From NCBI RefSeq assembly GCF_001895085.1, contig NZ_BDFD01000019.1:1-52175 (forward strand): a stretch of DNA of 52,175 nucleotides. Reading direction: 5' to 3'. Origin of the DNA: Mariprofundus micogutta (GTDB lineage: Bacteria; Pseudomonadota; Zetaproteobacteria; Mariprofundales; Mariprofundaceae). Below the pieces are notes generated by a model, which was given only the letters and a program-made list of their open reading frames with translations, did no database searches and had not been told where the DNA came from. Within the stretch, counting starts at the first letter, position 1; each line of letters opens with the position of its first letter. Made by a program: the position numbers and the translations under genes. Below, in pieces: positions 34,623 to 46,913 of the stretch.

Positions 34623-35669
34623 CTAACCGATCAATGTAACAGGTTCACCATCACGCTGATGAACAGATCCCATGCGATATGTGGTTTCACCTGCATCTTT
34701 GAGAACTTTTTCAACCTGCTCTGCTTCACTTTCTGGCAGAATCACTGCAAATCCGATACCCATATTGAAGGTGCGATAGCGTTCATCACGTTCCACATCG
34801 GCAAAACCCAGAAGATATTCAAATGCAGGTGGCACAGGCCAGCTACTGACATCAATCGTCACAGCCAGATCATCACTCAACAGGCGTTCGAAATTATCAA
34901 ACATACCGCCACCGGTGATATGTGAGAAACCGTGGATATCAGCTCCGGATTTCATCAGTGCATTCACGGCGGGTACATAGAGGCGGGTAGGGGAGAGAAC
35001 TCCTTCTACAGCCTTTCGACCATCGGAAAGAACATCGTTGTTCAGATCTGCTTCACCCAGTTCAAGCAGTTTACGCACCATGGAAAAACCATTGGAATGC
35101 GGGCCATTGGAAGCCACACCGATAATCACATCGCCAGCAGTTATTTTACTGCCATCAACCATTTTCGGCCTGTCCACCACACCGACACAGAAACCACCGA
35201 TATCGTAATGGCCCGGCGCATACATACCCGGCATCTCTGCAGTTTCACCACCCACTAACGAACATTCGCAAGTACGACAGGCATCCGAAATACCCTCAAC
35301 CACACCGGCCAGGGTTTCACCAGCCAGTTTTCCGGTCGCCAGATAATCCAGAAAAAACAGTGGTGTAGCGCCAAGGGCAGCCAGATCATTCACACACATG
35401 GCAACCGCATCAATACCGGCAACATGTGGTTTATCATATTCCTGCAATAGCAGTAACTTGGTACCCACACCATCAGTTCCGGAAACCAGAACAGGTTCTT
35501 CCATATCGGAAAAATCAGGTTTAAACAGGCCACCAAAACCACCCAGACCTGATAATACTTCCGGACGCATGGTACTGTTTACAGCTTGTTTGATTCGGCC
35601 AACAAAGGCATTGCCAGCATCGATGTCTACACCGCAATCGGCATAACTCAGGGATTGTTTATCGTTCAC
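34623..35669 (-). CDS. purM: Phosphoribosylformylglycinamidine cyclo-ligase (AIR synthetase)
   Basis: This 348-residue protein has VSGTDGVGTKLLL, AMCVNDLAALGATPLFFLDY and LVGGETAEMPGMY, the AIR synthetase signature. It forms aminoimidazole ribotide using ATP. It is nine bases downstream of gyrB and immediately upstream of purN, so replication and purine genes may share transcription. Confidence 0.96.
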   Translation of the reverse strand: MNDKQSLSYADCGVDIDAGNAFVGRIKQAVNSTMRPEVLSGLGGFGGLFKPDFSDMEEPVLVSGTDGVGTKLLLLQEYDKPHVAGIDAVAMCVNDLAALGATPLFFLDYLATGKLAGETLAGVVEGISDACRTCECSLVGGETAEMPGMYAPGHYDIGGFCVGVVDRPKMVDGSKITAGDVIIGVASNGPHSNGFSMVRKLLELGEADLNNDVLSDGRKAVEGVLSPTRLYVPAVNALMKSGADIHGFSHITGGGMFDNFERLLSDDLAVTIDVSSWPVPPAFEYLLGFADVERDERYRTFNMGIGFAVILPESEAEQVEKVLKDAGETTYRMGSVHQRDGEPVTLIG

Positions 35670-35678
35670 AACTCTTTC

Positions 35679-39250
<3,572 letters not shown>

Positions 39251-39257
39251 CGGCTGT

Positions 39258-40358
39258 TTAGATCCGCATCGGCATAATCACATAGCGAGAGCCGCTATTA
39301 TCATCGCCACAAACAAGCACAGGTGAAAGTTCATCTTTTAATTCAAGACGCACTGAAGCAGAACGGATCGCCCCCAATGTATCCCGCAGATAACGGCCAT
39401 TAAAACCAATCGCAACGTCCTGACCCGAATAATCGGCAGCAATATGCTCTTCAGCCTCTTCCTGCTCCGTATTATGCGCAGAAATATCAAGCCCCTGATC
39501 AGAGAAATTCAAACGAACATCGTGCGTAAATTCGTTCGCAACAATCATGCTGCGGCGCAAAACCTGATCAAATTCACCTCTGGCCATCACAGCTTTTGCT
39601 GGGTTACCGCTAGGAATCACATCCTGATAAACCGGAAAACGTGCATCAATCAATTTGGATGTAAGAATATTGGAGCCTGCTACCAAACGAACCTGGCGAT
39701 CACCCAATGAGAGTTCAATCTGATCCGGGCATTCATCACAAAGTTTACGCATCTCCATAATCGCTTTGCGCGGGACAATGCATTTACCTGCCTGCACTGA
39801 TTGTTCAAGATGAACCTCTGACAAAGCCAGTCTGTGACCATCTGTTGTTACCAGCCGGAGCATCTGCTGATCATCGACTTCAATCAATGTACCTGTCAGA
39901 TATTTTCGAGTCTCATCACTGGACATGGCAAAGCTGGTTGCCGCCACCATATCGGAAAGCATGGTTCCGGTCAGAGTAATCGTAGCCTGAACCTCATCCT
40001 CATTCATTGAAGGGTATTCATCTGCTGTAAGTGTAGAGAGACGAAAACGTGAGCGACCACTACGAATAGCAATAAAAGCATCACCTGTTTCCAGACTGAC
40101 ATCCTGCTCAGGATCCAGTTCTTTGATAATATCAAAAAGTTTACGTGCAGAAACAGTGACTGAACCTGAAGATTGAATCTGAGCTTCGGCCTGACTACGA
40201 ATACCTACTTCCAGATCTGTTGCTGTAATATGAAGCATATTTCCATCTGCCTGAAGAAGAACATTGGCCAGAATAGGAATGGTATGACGTTTCTCTACAA
40301 TGCTCTGGCAACGTTGAACAGCTTGTAATAAAGCTGCTCTGGACAATGTTATGTTCAT
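39258..40358 (-). CDS. dnaN: DNA polymerase III beta sliding clamp
   Basis: This 366-residue protein has three clamp folds and ends with the peptide-binding region near YVIMPMRI. TDLEVGIRS, DGHRLAL and GFNGRYLRDTL are conserved clamp segments. It follows dnaA after a 267-base gap that contains DnaA boxes. Confidence 0.98.
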   Translation of the reverse strand: MNITLSRAALLQAVQRCQSIVEKRHTIPILANVLLQADGNMLHITATDLEVGIRSQAEAQIQSSGSVTVSARKLFDIIKELDPEQDVSLETGDAFIAIRSGRSRFRLSTLTADEYPSMNEDEVQATITLTGTMLSDMVAATSFAMSSDETRKYLTGTLIEVDDQQMLRLVTTDGHRLALSEVHLEQSVQAGKCIVPRKAIMEMRKLCDECPDQIELSLGDRQVRLVAGSNILTSKLIDARFPVYQDVIPSGNPAKAVMARGEFDQVLRRSMIVANEFTHDVRLNFSDQGLDISAHNTEQEEAEEHIAADYSGQDVAIGFNGRYLRDTLGAIRSASVRLELKDELSPVLVCGDDNSGSRYVIMPMRI

Positions 40359-40625
40359 ACCTACTCCCTAATCCCTTTTAATTCCATAAATCTATTCATC
40401 ATCATAGGTGTTGTGGATAGTGTGGAGAAGCACTGTTTGATCAGCAATCCATTCATTTTCCGGTCACCTGATAGTGTGAGTTAAACTCGAACACCATGTG
40501 AATAGTATGTGAATAACTAAGTATGTTGAGCCGGAGCTTATCGTTCAACGACTTTATACTCAACTTATCCACAGGCTGTCAGGGTATAGACTCACACCTT
40601 TTCAGCCCAAAAAAACTTTTTCCAA
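40359..40625. other. Candidate oriC in the dnaA-dnaN gap
   Basis: The 267-base interval holds two perfect DnaA boxes, TTATCCACA (40565-40573, plus) and TTATTCACA (40508-40516, minus). Two further near-perfect boxes are on the minus strand, CTATTCACA (40497-40505) and CTATCCACA (40412-40420). The dnaN promoter must also lie here. No AT-rich 13-mers can be assigned with confidence. The replication-coherent gene directions support an origin here or in the dnaA-rpmH gap. Confidence 0.6.
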
Positions 40626-41957
40626 CTACTGCTTTAAAAGAGCTAAAATTCGGCTCATTTCATCATCAAAATCATCAGACTCTTTTCGCATAGCTTCAAT
40701 CTTTCTAACCGCGTAAAGAATTGTTGTATGATCCTTGCCTCCAAAATGACTGCCAATCTCCGGCAGTGACATCGTTGTCAGGTCTTTACATGCATACATC
40801 GCGATCTGGCGCGGGAAGGCCACTGTACGTGTCCGTTTACTTGAAGACATCTCTCGTACATTGATATTGTAATAAGAGGCCACCTTTTTCTGGATATCTT
40901 CGACAGAGATAGCGCGTACCTCTTCGTGCAACAGGTCACGCAGTACATGTCTGGCAAAATCAATATTAATCGTTCGTCCGGTCAGAGTTGCATGTGCCGT
41001 GAGGCGAGTCAGCGCACCCTCAAGTTCACGCACGTTATTGGTGATACGGGATGCCAGCATGTGAGCTACATCTTTATCCAGATGTACGCCCGCCAGTTCC
41101 GCCTTGCTGGATAAAATCGCCAGGCGTGTTTCAAGATCAGGTGGCTGAATATCTGCGACCAAGCCCCAGTTAAAGCGAGAGCGAAGTCGTTCCATGAGAT
41201 TTGTCAGCTCTCTCGGGCTACGGTCCGAGGTGAGAATAATCTGCTTTTTGATCTCATGCAGTGCATTGAATGTGTGGAAGAACTCTTCCTGGGTCCGGTC
41301 TTTACCGGCGATAAACTGAATATCATCGATAATCAGCACATCAACCTGGCGATACTGATTACGGAATGCATCAGTGGAGCCATTTCGGATGGCCTGAATC
41401 AATTCATTGGTGAATCGTTCTCCGGTTCGATAGGCAATGCGACTATGATCTTTTTTTATCAGCTCGTTTGCTACTGCATTGATCAGGTGTGTTTTACCCA
41501 AGCCCACACCACCATAAAGATAGAGCGGGTTATAGATTTCACCGGGCTTATCGGCAACCGCACGGCTTGCTGCGTGACAAAACTCATTGCCGGAACCAAC
41601 TACAAAATTTTCAAATGTAAATCGTGGATCAATGAAACCATCGACGCTGGAAGATGATGACGATGATTTTGCAGTCGCATCCTTTTTTTCTTCACGCATA
41701 GACAATGTCGGGTCAATTTCATAATGAACCTGCGTATCATCGCCAAGTAATGCATGGCTTAACTCATTCAGGCGCCCACCATAATGCGTTTTAAGTCCAT
41801 CGAGAAAGAATCGGCTTGGCACTTTAATGGTAAGAATTTGATCGTCAAAATGTGCTGCGAGTGGACGAATCCAGGCATCAAATCGCGATGCTGGTACCTC
41901 ATCCATTAATTTTTCCGCAATCATATTCCAGTGCGACTGATCAACTGTGTCTGTCAT
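40626..41957 (-). CDS. dnaA: Chromosomal replication initiator DnaA
   Basis: This 443-residue protein has the AAA+ motifs YGGVGLGKTHLINA (Walker A), VLIIDDIQFIAGK (Walker B) and a C-terminal DNA-binding domain with the signature GGKDHTTILYAVRKIE. A serine-rich linker (KSSSSSSS, about 95-104) separates domains I and III. DnaA opens oriC and regulates transcription. Confidence 0.98.
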   Translation of the reverse strand: MTDTVDQSHWNMIAEKLMDEVPASRFDAWIRPLAAHFDDQILTIKVPSRFFLDGLKTHYGGRLNELSHALLGDDTQVHYEIDPTLSMREEKKDATAKSSSSSSSVDGFIDPRFTFENFVVGSGNEFCHAASRAVADKPGEIYNPLYLYGGVGLGKTHLINAVANELIKKDHSRIAYRTGERFTNELIQAIRNGSTDAFRNQYRQVDVLIIDDIQFIAGKDRTQEEFFHTFNALHEIKKQIILTSDRSPRELTNLMERLRSRFNWGLVADIQPPDLETRLAILSSKAELAGVHLDKDVAHMLASRITNNVRELEGALTRLTAHATLTGRTINIDFARHVLRDLLHEEVRAISVEDIQKKVASYYNINVREMSSSKRTRTVAFPRQIAMYACKDLTTMSLPEIGSHFGGKDHTTILYAVRKIEAMRKESDDFDDEMSRILALLKQ

Positions 41958-42018
41958 TGCCTGAATAGTACATGCTTATGGACCTTCATCCAGCATGATT
42001 ACACACACACATCATTCC

Positions 42019-42046
42019 TTGACACTCATCATGGGGTATTTATCAT
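42019..42046 (+). promoter_or_regulatory. Promoter of the rpmH-rnpA-yidD-yidC-mnmE unit
   Basis: TTGACA and TATCAT are separated by 16 bases, about 49 bases upstream of the rpmH start. The match to the sigma-70 consensus is good, as expected for a ribosomal-protein gene. Confidence 0.75.
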
Positions 42047-42094
42047 GCGCGACCCTTTTTTAACAACTGCTTTTTATGAGTCAGGAGATATACA

Positions 42095-42229
42095 ATGAGC
42101 TTTACATATAAGCCTAGCCGAATCCGCCGCGCCCGCCGTCATGGTTTCCGCGCCCGTATGGCAACCCGTTCAGGCCGCGCGGTAATTAATCGCCGTCGTG
42201 CAAAAGGCCGCGCTCGTCTTTCAGCTTAA
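42095..42229 (+). CDS. rpmH: 50S ribosomal protein L34
   Basis: This 44-residue, strongly basic protein reads [19 protein letters not shown] and ends in AKGRARLSA. The RxRRHGFRxRM core is the L34 signature. It is too short for many gene finders, but the family match and the AGGAGA ribosome site are clear. It is the first gene of the rightward unit next to dnaA. Confidence 0.97.
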   Translation: MSFTYKPSRIRRARRHGFRARMATRSGRAVINRRRAKGRARLSA

Positions 42230-42567
42230 TTGATCTGAATCAGCGTTTTCCTAAAACATTACGACTGCGCTCCAAAGCTGATTTTTCTGCCATGCGAAAA
42301 GGCAGAAGGATTAACTTTGGAGCTTTTCGTTTGGTTTATCGATTAAATCAGCAGGGGAATTCACGTTTAGGTTTGGCTATTTCCCGAAAATATGGCAATG
42401 CCGTAGCGCGAAATCGCTTGAAAAGGCAATTGCGGGAAGTCTTTCGAAAGAGCCAACTCACTGCTGATATTGACGTTTTAGTCATTCCTTGCGTGAGTGC
42501 TTCCAAAATGAAAAACCCCGCACATGACTTTTCTGAAGCTTTAGCCAGTATTCAGCTGCAAATGTAA
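42229..42567 (+). CDS. rnpA: Ribonuclease P protein component, probable ATT start
   Basis: The clear core [15 protein letters not shown]...[28 protein letters not shown] is RnpA, the protein that helps RNase P RNA process tRNA 5' ends. The first ATG (42292) gives only 91 residues and omits the conserved [15 protein letters not shown] helix encoded just upstream in the same frame. That extension has no ATG, GTG or TTG before an upstream in-frame stop at 42187. ATT at 42229, sharing a base with the rpmH TAA, gives 112 residues; CTG at 42235 is an alternative. Confidence 0.9.
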   Translation: MDLNQRFPKTLRLRSKADFSAMRKGRRINFGAFRLVYRLNQQGNSRLGLAISRKYGNAVARNRLKRQLREVFRKSQLTADIDVLVIPCVSASKMKNPAHDFSEALASIQLQM

Positions 42568-42586
42568 TAACAACACAGGTTCAGTC

Positions 42587-42838
42587 ATGCGCAAACTGGT
42601 TCTCATACTTGTCCGATTCTATCAACTCTGTATTTCACCAGTGATGCCTGCGCATTGCATTCATACACCGACCTGTTCGCAGTATGCCATAGAAGCAGTA
42701 GAGAGCCATGGTGTTTTGCGCGGTGTTTGGCTTGCTGTAAAACGTCTGTTACGTTGCCACCCGTTTTCAAAAGGTGGATATGACCCGGTGCCTGAAGTGG
42801 CTCACCATAAGTGTCTTAATAGTTTGAGGGAGAAATAA
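42587..42838 (+). CDS. yidD: Membrane protein insertion efficiency factor YidD
   Basis: This 83-residue protein has [35 protein letters not shown] and [17 protein letters not shown], the YidD signature with three cysteines. The hydrophobic start suggests membrane association. It assists YidC and lies between rnpA and yidC, the usual place. Confidence 0.96.
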   Translation: MRKLVLILVRFYQLCISPVMPAHCIHTPTCSQYAIEAVESHGVLRGVWLAVKRLLRCHPFSKGGYDPVPEVAHHKCLNSLREK

Positions 42839-42839
42839 C

Positions 42840-44447
42840 ATGGATCAACGGAATATGATTCTGGCCTTCGCATTGTCGATGGTGGTACTGCTGGGCTGGG
42901 GCGCAATGTTTCCGGAGCAGCCAGCAAAACCGGTGGCCGAGCAGGCAGCCTCTGTTGCTACGGGAGATTTAACACCTCCAGCTTCTGATATTTCGGTGCC
43001 GACAACTGATGTTCCAGCTGTTGATGTGGCCACTGCTCCGGTTGTTGCAGAAACGTCTGTTGCGAAACCAGTCAGCAACACAGCTGCGGCCATTAACCCG
43101 AAGAACTTTAATATCAGCAATGATATGATGACACTGACCATCAATGATCAGGGTTGGTTTACACGAGCATCACTAACAAATTATAAAGAATCGCTGGATG
43201 CTGATGCAAAACATGTTGCCACTTTGAATATGGGAGATGGACATTCGGTGTATGCCAATGCCGGTGTACTGGGCAGACGAATTGATACGCCATTTACTTC
43301 GATCGAGAAGAGTGCAAGCAGCATACTGTTACAGGCAACCCTGGATGATGGACGCTTATGGAAGCGTCAGGTCAGCTTAAGCGATGGTTCTTATGTGATT
43401 GATATCAAAGACAGGATCATCGATGGCTCAGGCATGAAGATGTATCGACAGGTTGTTGAGCGCCATCCGGATCGTGAAGCCAGTACTTTTTATGAGCACA
43501 GTGGACCAACTGCACTGCTTAATGGTAAACTGGTTGAACCGAATTACGATGATCTGGATGAGAAAGGCGCTGAACGAATGGCCTCTATCGGTGGCTGGAC
43601 TGCGATTATGAATCGCTACTTCATCGCCGCCTTGATCACCAATCCTGAACAGGACTACCCATATTATTTTAAAGGTGACGGTCGTTCATATCAGGCTGGT
43701 TTAATCGATGACGGAACCGTTGAAGGTAAAGATGCTGTTTTTACCGCCAAAATGTTTGTTGGACCCAAATCGATACCGGTACTGGAAGATGCCGGGTCCG
43801 AGCTTGAACGTTCGGTTGATTTTGGCTGGTTTGCACCAATTTCACAGCCTATGCACAGCTTCCTGGGCTGGCTCTATCAGTATCTGGGTAATTATGGCTG
43901 GTGTATCATCGTATTGGTGATCTGCATTAAGATTCTGTTTTTCTATCCAACCCAGAAATCTTATGAATCTATGGCTTCCATGCGCAAGCTGCAGCCCGAG
44001 ATGACTCGACTCAAGGAGCAGTACGGTGATGACCGACAGGCCATGGGTCAGGAAGTCATGAAATTATACAAAAAACACAAGGTAAATCCGCTTGGTGGTT
44101 GTCTTCCGATCATTATCCAGATCCCTGTGTTTTTCGCCCTGTATAAAGTTCTTCTGATGTCAATTGAGATGCGCCAGGCTCCTTTTATCGGCTGGATTGA
44201 AGATATGTCACTTCAGGATCCGTATTTTGTTCTGCCTGTGCTGATGGGTATTTCAATGTTTATTCAGCAGCGTCTGAACCCTCAGCCGCCTGATCCGGTT
44301 CAGGCCAAGGTAATGCAGTTTCTCCCATTTCTGTTTACGGCGCTGTTCCTGTTCTTCCCTGCGGGTCTCGTATTGTACTGGGTTGTGAACAATGTACTCT
44401 CAATTATTCAGCAGCGTCTGGTAATGAAGAGGATGAACGTCGATTAA
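42840..44447 (+). CDS. yidC: Membrane protein insertase YidC
   Basis: This 535-residue protein has an N-terminal helix, a periplasmic domain (about 80-335) and a five-helix insertase core: IKILFFYPTQKSYESMASMRKLQPEM, KVNPLGGCLPIIIQIPVFFALYKVL and FFPAGLVLYWVVNNVLSIIQQ. It inserts proteins into the inner membrane alone or with SecYEG. The start is one base after the yidD stop. Confidence 0.97.
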   Translation: MDQRNMILAFALSMVVLLGWGAMFPEQPAKPVAEQAASVATGDLTPPASDISVPTTDVPAVDVATAPVVAETSVAKPVSNTAAAINPKNFNISNDMMTLTINDQGWFTRASLTNYKESLDADAKHVATLNMGDGHSVYANAGVLGRRIDTPFTSIEKSASSILLQATLDDGRLWKRQVSLSDGSYVIDIKDRIIDGSGMKMYRQVVERHPDREASTFYEHSGPTALLNGKLVEPNYDDLDEKGAERMASIGGWTAIMNRYFIAALITNPEQDYPYYFKGDGRSYQAGLIDDGTVEGKDAVFTAKMFVGPKSIPVLEDAGSELERSVDFGWFAPISQPMHSFLGWLYQYLGNYGWCIIVLVICIKILFFYPTQKSYESMASMRKLQPEMTRLKEQYGDDRQAMGQEVMKLYKKHKVNPLGGCLPIIIQIPVFFALYKVLLMSIEMRQAPFIGWIEDMSLQDPYFVLPVLMGISMFIQQRLNPQPPDPVQAKVMQFLPFLFTALFLFFPAGLVLYWVVNNVLSIIQQRLVMKRMNVD

Positions 44448-45768
44448 TTTCTCAGATCAAACAACAATTGCGGCCATAGCCACACCGGCAGGCCGTGGTG
44501 GTGTGGGGGTCATTCGTATTTCAGGCCCACGTGCTTTACGTGTGCTTGAGGGCATTTCTGCAAGTAACAGAGAGATGCAGCCCAGAGTGGCTCAGCTATC
44601 ATCCTGGCTGGATGAGGCAGGTGACCTGCTTGATCAGGGGCTTAGCCTCTATTTTCCCGGCCCCAACTCCTATACAGGAGAAGATGTGGTTGAACTGCAA
44701 GGCCATGGTGGTCCTGTATTACTACGCGCTTTGTTAGACAGGGTTTTTCAATTGGGTTGCAGGGCTGCAGAGCCGGGCGAGTTTACACGCCGGGCAGTAG
44801 AGAATGGCAAGATCGATCTGTCTCAGGCAGAAGCTGTTGCAGCCTGTATCGATGCGGCCACCGTGCGTGCCGGAAAACAGGCTCAGCGGCAGTTACAGGG
44901 CGCTTTTGGACAGTATATCGATGAGCTGATGCATACACTGACAAGCCTGGTGGCCCATGTCGAAGCAAGCCTCGATTTCCCCGAAGAAGAAATTCCTGCT
45001 CTTTTTTTTGATCAACTTGCCAGTCGCATGCAGAACGAAGTGATTCAACCTGTTGATAATCTACTTGCCACCGCACAGTTGGGTGAGCGACTGTTTGATG
45101 GTGCAACCGTGGCTATTGTTGGTGCGCCGAATGTCGGTAAATCCAGTCTTCTTAATATGTTGTCAGGGCGGGATCGGGCTATTGTCAGTGATATTCCGGG
45201 TACAACACGTGATGTGCTGGAAATTGATTTTGAAGTCCACGGGATTCCTGTTCGTCTGGTTGATACTGCAGGATTACGACAAAGTGATGATGTGATTGAA
45301 CAGGAAGGTGTGCGTCGGGCCCATCAGGCGGCACACCAGGCTGATGTAACTATATTTATGGCTGATGCCAGCAGGTCTGACACCTGGACGCCTTCAGTGC
45401 ATGCTGATGTGTCTCTGATGAACAAGATTGATTTAGAGCATGGTGATATTCCTGAGCACTTTTTATCACTTTGTGCCAAAACCGGACAAGGCCTTGAGTT
45501 GCTCAGAGACAGGCTGGCCAGTCAGCTGGGGGATATCAATCTGGCTGATGAGGGGCTACTCGTCACACGTGAAAGGCACAGGGTTATTCTGCTGGATGCA
45601 AACAATCATCTGAAGGCGGGTCTGCTCAGTCTGGGTGATGAAGATAAGCTTGAATTAACGGCAATGGAGTGGCGACGTGCCTGGGCGCTGCTGGGTAGTA
45701 TTCTGGGTATCGGTGATGTTGAGCATATTCTTGACCATGTCTTCTCTGAATTTTGTATAGGAAAATAG
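44443..45768 (+). CDS. mnmE: tRNA uridine-5-carboxymethylaminomethyl GTPase MnmE, probable ATT start
   Basis: The protein has the TrmE N-terminal domain (TIAAIATPAGRGGVGVIRISG), the G1 motif GAPNVGKSS, DTAG in the G3 loop, NKID and the C-terminal FCIGK. The first GTG (44503) would cut inside the conserved GRGGVGVIRISG. The same frame opens after a stop at 44434-44436, and ATT at 44443 begins INFSDQTTIA. This ATT overlaps the yidC TAA and follows an AAGAGG ribosome site, giving 441 residues, which is normal for the family. MnmE with MnmG modifies wobble uridines. Confidence 0.92.
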   Translation: MNFSDQTTIAAIATPAGRGGVGVIRISGPRALRVLEGISASNREMQPRVAQLSSWLDEAGDLLDQGLSLYFPGPNSYTGEDVVELQGHGGPVLLRALLDRVFQLGCRAAEPGEFTRRAVENGKIDLSQAEAVAACIDAATVRAGKQAQRQLQGAFGQYIDELMHTLTSLVAHVEASLDFPEEEIPALFFDQLASRMQNEVIQPVDNLLATAQLGERLFDGATVAIVGAPNVGKSSLLNMLSGRDRAIVSDIPGTTRDVLEIDFEVHGIPVRLVDTAGLRQSDDVIEQEGVRRAHQAAHQADVTIFMADASRSDTWTPSVHADVSLMNKIDLEHGDIPEHFLSLCAKTGQGLELLRDRLASQLGDINLADEGLLVTRERHRVILLDANNHLKAGLLSLGDEDKLELTAMEWRRAWALLGSILGIGDVEHILDHVFSEFCIGK

Positions 45769-45796
45769 GCCTGAAACAGTAATTCTGGTTTTCTCC

Positions 45797-45826
45797 TTGA
45801 AAATAGGGGGTGTTTTGCGGCATAAT
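45797..45826 (+). promoter_or_regulatory. Possible promoter of the phosphoribulokinase gene
   Basis: TTGAAA and CATAAT are separated by 18 bases, about 100 bases upstream of the start. The spacing and -10 match are acceptable. Confidence 0.45.
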
Positions 45827-45924
45827 GGCCAACCTTTTGAAGATGCAAATGAGAGGGAATGAGGGGATTGATGTTGCGCTTGTCGCCTAAACCCTTGTTT
45901 TAAAAGAGTTTATTGGGAGATAGC

Positions 45925-46788
45925 ATGTCAGCAAAACATCCAGTGATTTCCGTAACGGGTTCCTCCGGGGCCGGTACCAGTACTGCAAAGGTAGCACTCG
46001 AACATATTTTCAGGCGTGAAAACGTAACACCTGCAATTGTAGAAGGTGACTGTTTCCATCGCTTTGATCGATATGAATTTCGTGAAAAGTCCAAAGAGTT
46101 CGCAGCTGCCGGCAAGCGCCTCAGCCACTTTTCAGATGAAGCGAACCTGTTCGATAATATCGCAGATCTTTTTAAATCTTATGGTGAAGCAGGTATGGGC
46201 AAGGCTCGTACTTATATTCACGATGATGAAGAGGCAAAAATTTATGGTGTAGAGCCAGGGCGTTTTACTGAATGGCGTGATGTTGGTGAAGGTTCAGACC
46301 TTCTGTTTTACGAAGGCCTGCATGGCGGCGTGGAAGAGGTTCTGCCGTACACTGATCTGTTGCTTGGCATTGTTCCTGTAGTGAATCTGGAGTGGATTCA
46401 GAAAATCCACCGTGATACTGCCATGCGTGGTTATTCACCAGAAGCTGTGGTTGAGAATATTCTATCACGTATGCATGACTATATTCACTTTATTACCCCG
46501 CAGTTCACTAATACTGACATTAACTTCCAGCGTGTACCGCTTGTTGATACATCCAACCCGTTTATTGCGCGTGACGTTCCAACTCCAGATGAGAGTGTGG
46601 TTGTTATTCGTATTCGCAAGCCTGAGAAATGGGGTATCGACTTCCCATGGTTAACTTCCATGTTGTCTGGTTCGTTTATGTCTCGTCGTAACACTCTTGT
46701 GGTGCCTGCAGGCAAAATGATGTTTGCGATGGAGTTGATCCTTTCACCAATTATCCATGATATGATGGAAAAAAGTCGTAAGGGCTAA
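45925..46788 (+). CDS. Phosphoribulokinase (proteobacterial class)
   Basis: This 287-residue protein has the P-loop TGSSGAGTSTA near residues 12-22, EGDCFHRFDRYEFR and YEGLHGG (acidic catalytic region). It matches proteobacterial phosphoribulokinase, which makes the Rubisco substrate RuBP in the Calvin cycle. It starts at the ATG after GGGAGATAGC. It lies alone between mnmE and mnmG, separated from other Calvin genes, with its own promoter candidate and terminator. Confidence 0.92.
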   Translation: MSAKHPVISVTGSSGAGTSTAKVALEHIFRRENVTPAIVEGDCFHRFDRYEFREKSKEFAAAGKRLSHFSDEANLFDNIADLFKSYGEAGMGKARTYIHDDEEAKIYGVEPGRFTEWRDVGEGSDLLFYEGLHGGVEEVLPYTDLLLGIVPVVNLEWIQKIHRDTAMRGYSPEAVVENILSRMHDYIHFITPQFTNTDINFQRVPLVDTSNPFIARDVPTPDESVVVIRIRKPEKWGIDFPWLTSMLSGSFMSRRNTLVVPAGKMMFAMELILSPIIHDMMEKSRKG

Positions 46789-46802
46789 TTGTACGTTTTC
46801 CG

Positions 46803-46834
46803 AAAAGGGGAGGCCATAGGCCTCCCCTTTTTTT
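46803..46834 (+). terminator. Rho-independent terminator of phosphoribulokinase
   Basis: AAAAGGGGAGGCC and GGCCTCCCCTTTT surround a 3-base loop and are followed by T. It lies 15 bases after the stop. Confidence 0.95.
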
Positions 46835-46897
46835 ATTGCGCTGAATAAATTTCGGCTTACGCTTCCCAATCCTGATATTGGTGACTGGCATTAGAGA

Positions 46898-46913
46898 GGT
46901 TTCACGTGAAACA
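46898..46913. promoter_or_regulatory. parS-like site overlapping the mnmG start codon
   Basis: GGTTTCACGTGAAACA matches the chromosomal parS consensus TGTTTCACGTGAAACA at 15 of 16 positions; only the first base differs. The mnmG GTG start is the right-hand GTG of the palindrome. ParB encoded 3.2 kb away is the expected binder. Confidence 0.85.

Noticed and set aside
41958-42094. Origin in the dnaA-rpmH gap
   Set aside because: I find no consensus DnaA boxes there; a good promoter explains the sequence. Not excluded as part of the origin.
42292-42567. rnpA starting at the first ATG
   Set aside because: This would omit the conserved N-terminal helix encoded in frame upstream, giving a protein about 20 residues short.
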